Assembly: GCA_037576215.1 (NCBI GenBank)
Contig: JBANDB010000006.1
Location: 744,001-808,000 of the forward strand
Length of the DNA: 64,000 nucleotides
DNA from: Armillaria gallica
Lineage: Eukaryota; Basidiomycota; Agaricomycetes; Agaricales; Physalacriaceae
Direction: 5' to 3'
Shown: positions 57,541 to 64,000 of the stretch, in pieces
Layout: the number at the start of each line of letters is the position of its first letter
Position numbering within the stretch: position 1 is the first letter of the stretch
Position numbers and translations under genes: made by a program
Notes under the pieces: model-generated
What the model saw: only the letters and a program-made list of their open reading frames with translations
What the model was told of the DNA's origin: nothing
The model's database searches: none

Positions 57541-58466
57541 GGCCTGAGGATCATCTTTGTTGAGCGTCGCTGTAAGGATTGAATTGTTCAAAAATACTTA
57601 CGTGATGGACATTCGGACCGGACCTGCGGATCACAACTTGAAGACATCGATCATCTGAGGAAAGTTTCGGCCCTCAGGAAAGAGATACTCACTTCTAGCG
57701 CTATCCTCAAATTCAACCCACACTGGCATCCCTGTTCGAGTCTCAGTTGCCAAGGGTGAGTCATCAGATTCTATCGTCCTTCTGTGAATTTCCCTCACGG
57801 GAAGCGTATATAAGTAGCACTCTCCCATGGCGACTTGCACTCAGTGTCATCAGAACGTTCAACTGTCAGTTGTAGTTCCGCGATATGGTTAGTAGCTTTG
57901 GATTTGATCGCCAATCAGAAATCAGGCAAAGTTAGCAACCAAACCTGAACCAAACCGCAGAGCAGCGTAGTAAAAAATGAACTTTAATTCACAATGCCAT
58001 CATCCGATCGACTCAGGACTCGAACCTGGGCCATCCGACAACAAGTATCGTTTAATTCCATTTCCTTCCGTATGTTCTTACTAGCATTTTACGTGCGCGC
58101 GTATGGCTGGGATATGCTACTGATCTATAAAAACTTATTGGTAGTGTACACTTGTATAAACTGTAGCCGACATTAATTACGACGCGTATCGCGACCACCA
58201 CCCTCACCGAGTCGGTGAGATAGTAAAAGGCAGATCAACCGCTTTTCTCCTAACTTGATCGTGGTTCAATAAGTATCATATTCTACATATTCAAAACATC
58301 AACGGGGTATAGTAGGACCGAAGGAAATAGCACTTTATGAAAGCTTAAACGCCACAGAGAGTAATCCATGTGCAACTATTGCAGTAGAAAATCTAGAATA
58401 GCGAACAAATGGTCCTCCTCATCATACTGGACAAGTTCGTGAAGAAGTCTGACCCAACAACAGACA
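57541..58466. other. Intergenic; possible 5' remnant of the pseudogene
   Basis: No intact gene. A tRNA-like T-arm sequence near 58005-58020 has no matching acceptor stem, so no tRNA is called. Confidence 0.4.
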
Positions 58467-59725
58467 TCAGAACTTGGTTGGTTGTGACGAAGGTTGTCCA
58501 GAAGGTTCGCCTGGCAATGGGAGAGGCCTTCGAGCCTCGGGTCTAGGCAACCTACGACTCAGCCCTCTAGTGATAGGTTGCTCACCATTGAGGCGTTCAC
58601 CACTGAAAATATCCTCGTATCCAGGCGGCAGCGTTGCGAAATCATCGTCACCATCATCGATGTCTATTCGACCCGCATCGGTTTCCCGCCGCGGAAGGCG
58701 TTCGCTGGATGCCATGCGTGATGAAGAGGCGTGTACACGTCCCGACGAAGCATCCGAAGCTAATACGTTAGTAGCTACTGCAGCTCCATTTGCGCTCCGT
58801 GAAGCGTAGTCAGAGGTGGTATCTGTCGTAGTATATGTGGTGGGGGTACGTATATGTCCTTTAGGTCTGTCAGAGGGTGTACTCGTATTTTCGCGAGGTA
58901 GGATAAACGGGGAGGGTTGGTAAGGACTGGTATAGAAGCTCGCGTCAGGGACATTGGGCTCTTGCTGGGCGCGATGATGACGCCGCATAAAAAACCATAT
59001 AATTAGGCACAGTGAGATAGCCGCGATACCTCCTACAGCTCCTCCGACGATTGCACCTATGGGAGGTTTGGAAGATGATATTATGGTCGACTGAGATGCC
59101 GCCGGGGCAGACGACGAGGTCGCAGAGGAGGAGGTAGATGGTCCAGACGGTGACGTCGAAGATGCTGGAGCAGTAGCACTATTGTCTACAACCTGGAGAA
59201 CAAAGCGGTCCAACGTTATCTGCGAATTTCCGCCACTGAACCGTGTGTCGTTCTGGTTGGTTAAAATTATCTCGTGTGTTCCTGGCTGCTCAAATGATTT
59301 ACTGAATAGGATGACCTACCCGCGTGATGAGAATGATAAAACAGATGGATGGATGATCATACTCACTGGAGGATTTGTTCCGTCATCAGTTGCATTGACG
59401 GCGTCGATGGACTCGAATATAGGTTTATTGGGATCGCAGTCGATACATATTGCATACAGCGCCCCGCGTGAACGGCGCATGCCGTAGTAGTAGAATGCAT
59501 TAGCCGGCACTGAGGAATGGATGAATATCATTTCGCAAGGAGTATATAGAGGGCCTCACCAGGAAAAACGAACGTTACGTTCGCTGTCGGGTCATTCGAT
59601 GAGGATAGCGTCCCGGAATCACCAACGCTACTAGCATTGTACGTTCCAGTGTTAAACCAATATCCCGCATATTTGAGAACATCGGTGAGTCTGTCGTCAT
59701 ACGTGTTGTTGATATAGCCAACCAT
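58467..59725 (-). CDS. Single-pass membrane protein with Ser-rich stalk, agaricomycete family
   Basis: The extracellular part has NNTYDDRLTDVLKYAGYWF, GTLSSSNDPTANVTFVFPG, NAFYYYGMRRSRGALYAICI, CDPNKPIFESIDAV and PGTHEIILTNQNDTRF, a beta-rich domain of the type common in agaricomycete cell-surface proteins. A Ser/Thr/Pro-rich stalk follows (ASSTSPSGPSTSSSATSSS), then one helix (IGAIVGGAVGGIAAISLCLI) and RRHH, and a cytosolic tail (TLPPGYEDIFSGERLNGEQP) ending SSQPTKF. Three or four exons. The start at 59725 lacks a signal peptide. In-frame sequence just upstream reads ALGLRLILAASQCKF and may be the true signal, from an upstream exon. Function unknown; a sensor or adhesion role is possible. 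Confidence 0.7.
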
Positions 59726-60095
59726 GGCAAACTTGCATTGCGAAGCCGCAAGAATAAGGCGAAGACCAAGGGCAGCGGCAGTGAACGACGAAGATGGGTT
59801 TTTGGAAATGGCAACACAGCATCATTGGATTGAATAGGATGGAGCCTTGAGAGGTCTTGAAGCGGCTTGAGTATCATGATGGCAACCAGGGACAAGTAAT
59901 TATTAGTAAGTGATGATGGTCTAAACTTGTGATGTCCCAGGCCGGTACAGCCCAAGTACAGCCAAGGAACCGCCCCCGAGTCTCTGGCCAAAGGTTACGA
60001 AAGTTCGCAAGTATCAAAGGATTTTCTGTAAGTCCGGCAGTGAGTACTTGGAACGAAACTAGTGAATTTTTGAAATTGAATTGAAATGTTGATCG
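59726..60095. other. Divergent promoter region between membrane protein and DPH4 genes
   Basis: It may include the 5' exon with signal peptide of the membrane protein. No other feature is seen. Confidence 0.4.
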
Positions 60096-60695
60096 ATGCC
60101 AACGGAAGTAACCGTGATGTCGGAGATTCAATTCGGACCTTGCTCGGCATGGAAGGCACGATTCTTTCTTCTCACCGTCAAGCTGGAGTCCTCGCGAGAT
60201 GCAGATTTTTACCAAGTTCTCTCCATATCTCAGTCGGCGTCGCTCCCAGAAATAAAGGTTGCATATCATAAAATGCTTCTACAGCATCACCCGGACAAGA
60301 ATGTTCTTCGCAAGGACGGCCAGGCTCGCGTAGATGTCACGGTGATCAAGGAGGCGTACTTCATCCTGTCGGATCCTGTTTCACGACACAGGTATGATAT
60401 GGAGATCCTTCAGAAACGAGCTACCGGAGGTCCACGACCGGCGCAGGTCATCTCGTTGGATGATTTTGATGAAGAGCCGCCGATGAATGATTCAGACTAT
60501 TCGGCGTGGAAATATAAGTGTCGCTGCGGTGGCGTCTACACAATAACCGAGAAGGAAATGGAATCTGGACATCATTCTATTGCTTGCGGCAGCTGCTCTG
60601 AGGTCATTTGGGTTGGATACGAGCTTGCGGGGGAAGAAGCGGTCAGTGAAGCGTCTCTGGATGGCAGCTTGCTGGCTGATGTCACACAGGCTTGA
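60096..60695 (+). CDS. DPH4: DPH4/Jjj3: J-domain and CSL zinc-finger protein for diphthamide synthesis
   Basis: A 199-residue single-exon frame. Dph4 is a J-domain co-chaperone that binds iron and helps the first step of diphthamide formation on elongation factor 2. The J-domain reads DADFYQVLSISQSASLPEIK, VAYHKMLLQHHPDKNVLRKD (HPD intact) and VIKEAYFILSDPVSRHRYDM. The DPH-type zinc finger is YKCRCGGVYTITEKEMESG followed by HHSIACGSCSEVIWVGYE, with four Cys in CxC...CxxC. The N-terminus before DADFY is longer than usual (about 35 residues), so the true start may be an ATG further down or there may be an unseen intron. It is convergent with the monooxygenase gene (129 bases between stops). Confidence 0.9.
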   Translation: MPTEVTVMSEIQFGPCSAWKARFFLLTVKLESSRDADFYQVLSISQSASLPEIKVAYHKMLLQHHPDKNVLRKDGQARVDVTVIKEAYFILSDPVSRHRYDMEILQKRATGGPRPAQVISLDDFDEEPPMNDSDYSAWKYKCRCGGVYTITEKEMESGHHSIACGSCSEVIWVGYELAGEEAVSEASLDGSLLADVTQA

Positions 60696-60824
60696 AGGAC
60701 GGGTTGTGAATTGCAGCGCCAGTTCAGCTCTACATTGTTGGCTGGTATTATTAACATCAAGGTCTGGGAGATTCCTTTCGTAACGAAGTTTGTTACTAAT
60801 GTACGCGAAAAGGCAACCCAAATT

Positions 60825-63377
60825 CTAGACGGGTACTGAACATCGGGAGGCCATCAATATATCGCTCCAATGACTAATTTGCATATATACTTACTCGGCG
60901 GATAGTCTATTTCCTCATCACTGAGGTACCAGGTTTCTACAAACGACCTATCAAGCCGTCATTCTCATAGACAAGATCGAAACTCACTGTCACTTCCCGG
61001 CGTCTTATCTGCGACAGTATTGCCATTTCCAAGCCAATGAAGCCGGTTTGGGTCTAATCGTTCATAATTGAAGTCTTCCCAACGAGGATGCTTCAGGGCT
61101 TTTGTCGCGTGTAAAGTAGAGCCTTACGAGGATCAGCAGAATTTTGAGCTGTTTATCCAAGTTATTTACCTGGCCACAGCGCAGAGACACGTCCCTCCTC
61201 TTTCCCAGCTTTATACCATGATCTACACTTCTCTCCAAACACGGTCTGCGAAATCTACTAACATCCCGTGACGACAAATTAACAAACTTACCGTGGGGAA
61301 ATAGCTCTGGGAGTTAAAATCGTGGTGAGGTTTGCCAATTATACATCGGGAAAACCACTGACCATCAAATATTCATCGAAGTCATCCACGGCCTCAGATT
61401 TAACTTCAATGCTCTTCAACCTTTCTCTCTGCAACTTCAAGGTCGCTGTGACAGCATAATCCACCTGTCGTTCCATCAGCAGTAAAAGCGAACCTGCACC
61501 AACTGCACTGTTTGGACCCAACGCTTGGAACCAGTTTGGGAATCCGTCGACGGCCACGGAGAGATATGTTCTTGGATGAGAAGCGAACTTGTCAGAAAGG
61601 TCGATCCCATTTCGCCCAATGAAAGTGAAAGGGAGGCGCCAGGACGTATCAAATCCCGTGGCACATACAATCACATCCAGTTCTTTGTGATCCCCGTCCT
61701 CGGTTTCGATGCCTGTTGGTGTAATTGCCTTGATAGGTGAAGGAACGAAGTCGACCTCGTGGATATTGGTTTTCGTCCATACACCTTTCACAGAAAAGAA
61801 TGACGCACATTTTCTTCACAGAGTGCTTCCAAATATCCAGGTCCTGGTGTCAGCCGTCGACATGCGACTCCGAAGTTCGGAATTACTGGAGAACATAGTG
61901 CGAATCAGTTTATGCAAGACATATACCAGGACTCACTATGATCTGCAATCCATGACTTCTTCGCCAATCGTTGGACCATGATTTCTTTGAATGCCGCCTT
62001 TGCTATATCTTGGAGGGGACTGCCGCGAATGGTGGCGGCATGAGCATCCTATGTTCACCTCATCTTGTTTTGTATATAGAATGTCGCAATTGAAGTGTAC
62101 GTACGTTCAGTCCTGATTCGACTTCTCGCCTGAATTTCTTGTAGTATACAGGATCTTGGAATCTCTTCTTATCTTCTTCAGTGAAATCATCTGTTGACAC
62201 GTCCTTAGCGAAGTCGCGGTAGTTGGGCATCAGGAAGCGTTCTCACAGTTCTCGGCATCCTCCTTCCCGGACAATTGGAAGGGGTTCGCGTACAAAGGTG
62301 GACGATATCCACGTCTTTCCACGAACATAGTTCACGAGTCGGGCGACTTTCGGCTGTATAGCAGGAACGATCTGTATCGCCGAAGATCCCTGAGGAACAA
62401 TGTCGAGGTCATCTAAATTCCCCGCAAGCGATGTAACTCACCACGCCGATAACACCGACTCTTTTATCTCCCCAACTCTTCACCGTGTCTTCCCAAGCAG
62501 CATCAGGACCACCTTCGCCTGTCTCCCACCGCGCGCTATGTATCATTTTGCCTCGGAATTCTTTCAGGCCTGGTATATCAGGCCAGTTCCATCTGCTAAG
62601 ACCTCCTAGTCCGGTCAATAACACGTCGCATGTGTCCTCGAATTCCTCAAATTGTGTGGCCGTTTCTCCCGGGCTTGGTTCGACAGGCCGCTGAATGGTA
62701 ATGATCCATTTACCATCCGGTTCAGAGTACCGCGCTTTGGTCATTCGGTGTTGAAGTTTGATATATGGCATAAGCTTGTACTTGTCAACGATGGATTCGA
62801 GATAAGCAAGAATTTCAGGACCGGAGGCATAGAAGGACGACCAGTTGGGCTAGCGCGGATTTAACTGCGGACTCGCTAAGCAGGAAGAGTAAGCATACAT
62901 TCGCTTCGAAAGTGAGTTGATACTGAAGAAGAAGATTAGATGGGTGTGTCAGACAAGGCTTCCCTAAATCGCACTCACACTATGTGAGGGTATATCGCAT
63001 CTTAAACCCTAGGTCGTTTGTTAGAGTTCACATGAATTGGATAAGATAATTTGTCTTGCCGGGTACTTGTTTACGAGCCAGGTTCCACCGATACCTCGTT
63101 CAGCTTCGTATATATTCAAGGTCAGATTAGGAACTCGTTGAAGGAATCTGATTTGATTTTGCCAATCAGTTTTCCGTTAGCAAAGTCTGAATATTGCACT
63201 CACCTGATTCCAGCTACGATACCTGGAAACATCGTTATCGCACGTAAAATAGTCAATACGACTCCAGGACGTACCACTGTAACCGGCACCAATGACAATG
63301 ACTTTAATTGGCCGCGCCTCGTCGATACAGAACTTTCCAAGCGTGAACCTCATTGCTCCCATTGCTCTCATTTCCAT
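60825..63377 (-). CDS. Flavin-dependent monooxygenase, Baeyer-Villiger type
   Basis: A class B flavoprotein that uses FAD and NADPH and oxidises ketones or other carbonyls. Blocks in order: YR-type N-terminus FTLGKFCIDEARPIKVIVIG with AGYSG (first GxGxxG for FAD), PYIKLQHRMTKARY, LLTGLGGLSRWNWPDIPGL, FRGKMIHSARW, KRVGVIGV (second Rossmann, for NADP), SSAIQIVPAIQPKVARLVNY, FTEEDKKRFQDPVYYKKFRR, FGVACRRLTPGPGYLEAL, IHEVDFVPSPIKAITPTGIE, VIVCATGFDTSWRLPFTFIG and FPNWFQALGPNSAVGAGSLL. The C-terminus has KHPRWEDFNYERLDPNRLHW and WYLSDEEIDYPP. Many introns of about 50-60 bases; a seeming frame break at about 62270 is solved by a 60-base intron. The start is uncertain (an ATG at about 63440 in another frame is also possible). 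Confidence 0.85.
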
Positions 63378-64000
63378 TTGTTAGGTCGTTGGTACGGGGT
63401 CCGAGATTTGTTGCCTTGTGCTCTTGAGAGTCTGAAGACATGACTTTGTTCCGGGGATCAGTCAGACGACTGCAGGTACGACTGACTATTTATCATGAGA
63501 GCAAGTGGTGGGAGTATGGCTTATTATGCATCCGTTACTTATTATGCGACTGAACTTTCAAAGTATTGTGAGAATAGTATGCCATGTCAGGCCATAACAA
63601 GAGAGCTTGACTACTATTTCCTCCATATGCGATCACTAGTTCCGCTAGATTGCCACTGCTTTTACTGAAACGGTACAAGGCCATCACTTCGCAGCAGTCT
63701 GATGACAACTCAAGAAACCTGGTGATTTGTCAACGGTGCACTAGATGCAGAACTTCCTTTCCAACCGGCCACCGACATGATAACATAGAAGCATCTATTG
63801 TAAATTGATCGTGTGTATCTACTGATTATTAGTACAAGTATTTCATCGATGACTATTAGACAACACAAAGCGGAAGATATAATGAGCCCCGACCTCTGAG
63901 GCCCCCGCAGAAAAAAGCCTTTCATAAATAAACAATAATTAGATAGTCGTCATGCTGGGTATCCAGCCAGCGCTCATTTGTTTTTCGTGGGTTTGTGTAG
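63378..64000. other. Right end of the window; nothing recognised
   Basis: The 5' flank of the monooxygenase gene and further sequence without a coding signal. Confidence 0.4.

Noticed and set aside
57995..58030. T-arm-like sequence on the minus strand (GGTTCGAGTCCTGAG)
   Set aside because: No acceptor-stem partner and no D-arm lie at tRNA distance. Also one T-stem pair is mismatched.
62205..62280. Frame break in the Baeyer-Villiger-type monooxygenase after KEDAEN
   Set aside because: A 60-base intron (GTGAGA...AACAG) restores the frame to FTEEDKKR.
60825..63377. Membership of the monooxygenase in the peptide locus
   Set aside because: It lies 45 kb from the modules with housekeeping genes in between, so linkage gives no support.

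Overview
The window is nuclear DNA of a filamentous basidiomycete, most likely an agaricomycete. The evidence is short GT-AG introns of about 50-60 bases in nearly every gene, families typical of mushrooms (DUF6534-like membrane proteins, small secreted proteins with the NARRMAEGLPP motif, single-pass Ser-rich membrane proteins), and fungal housekeeping genes (AP-3 delta, COG8, Kap114/importin-9, Chs4/Skt5, Hub1, DPH4). I cannot name the species.

1-15.6 kb: a probable biosynthetic locus for ribosomally made, Kex2-processed secreted peptides, arranged as a duplicated module. Each module has a canonical UstYa-like gene and a divergent UstYa-like gene head to head, followed by a short intron-rich gene for a secreted precursor with dibasic sites. 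Module 1 is <1..362 (-), 794..1427 (+), 1959..2690 (+). Module 2 is 13030..13697 (-), 14081..14730 (+), 15226..15578 (+). Between them lie an amino-acid permease, a GNAT acetyltransferase, an unidentified membrane protein and a cytochrome P450. Precursor 1 is built from five repeat exons, each coding for one 20-residue peptide unit. A working model: secreted precursors are cut at KR/RR, UstYa-type proteins and the P450 oxidise the cores, the GNAT acetylates the product or intermediate, and the permease supplies or moves a substrate. The model is inference; the genes and their arrangement are read from the sequence.

15.6-33.6 kb: a 525-bp hAT-type MITE with perfect 19-bp terminal inverted repeats and an 8-bp target duplication; a seven-TM protein; two paralogous basidiomycete proteins of unknown role; an APH-fold kinase; AP-3 delta; a divergently transcribed E(z)/EZH2-type H3K27 methyltransferase; a DUF6534-like membrane protein; and a poorly defined candidate gene.

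33.6-54.5 kb: a GFA/CENP-V-type protein, a broken Gly/Ser-rich membrane protein gene, then a conserved housekeeping block (Chs4/Skt5, Kap114, an SR-rich nuclear protein, an F-box/LRR protein, Hub1, COG8, a second F-box-like protein) interrupted by a gene-poor stretch at 47.3-50.7 kb.

54.5-64 kb: a small secreted protein, a decayed and an intact copy of a single-pass membrane protein, DPH4, and a flavin-dependent Baeyer-Villiger-type monooxygenase.

Several conserved genes (EZH2, COG8, one F-box gene, the GFA gene, the Gly-rich gene) carry isolated one-base frame breaks. This pattern suggests base-level indel errors in the assembly more than genuine decay, and it also bears on the frameshift in precursor repeat 2.
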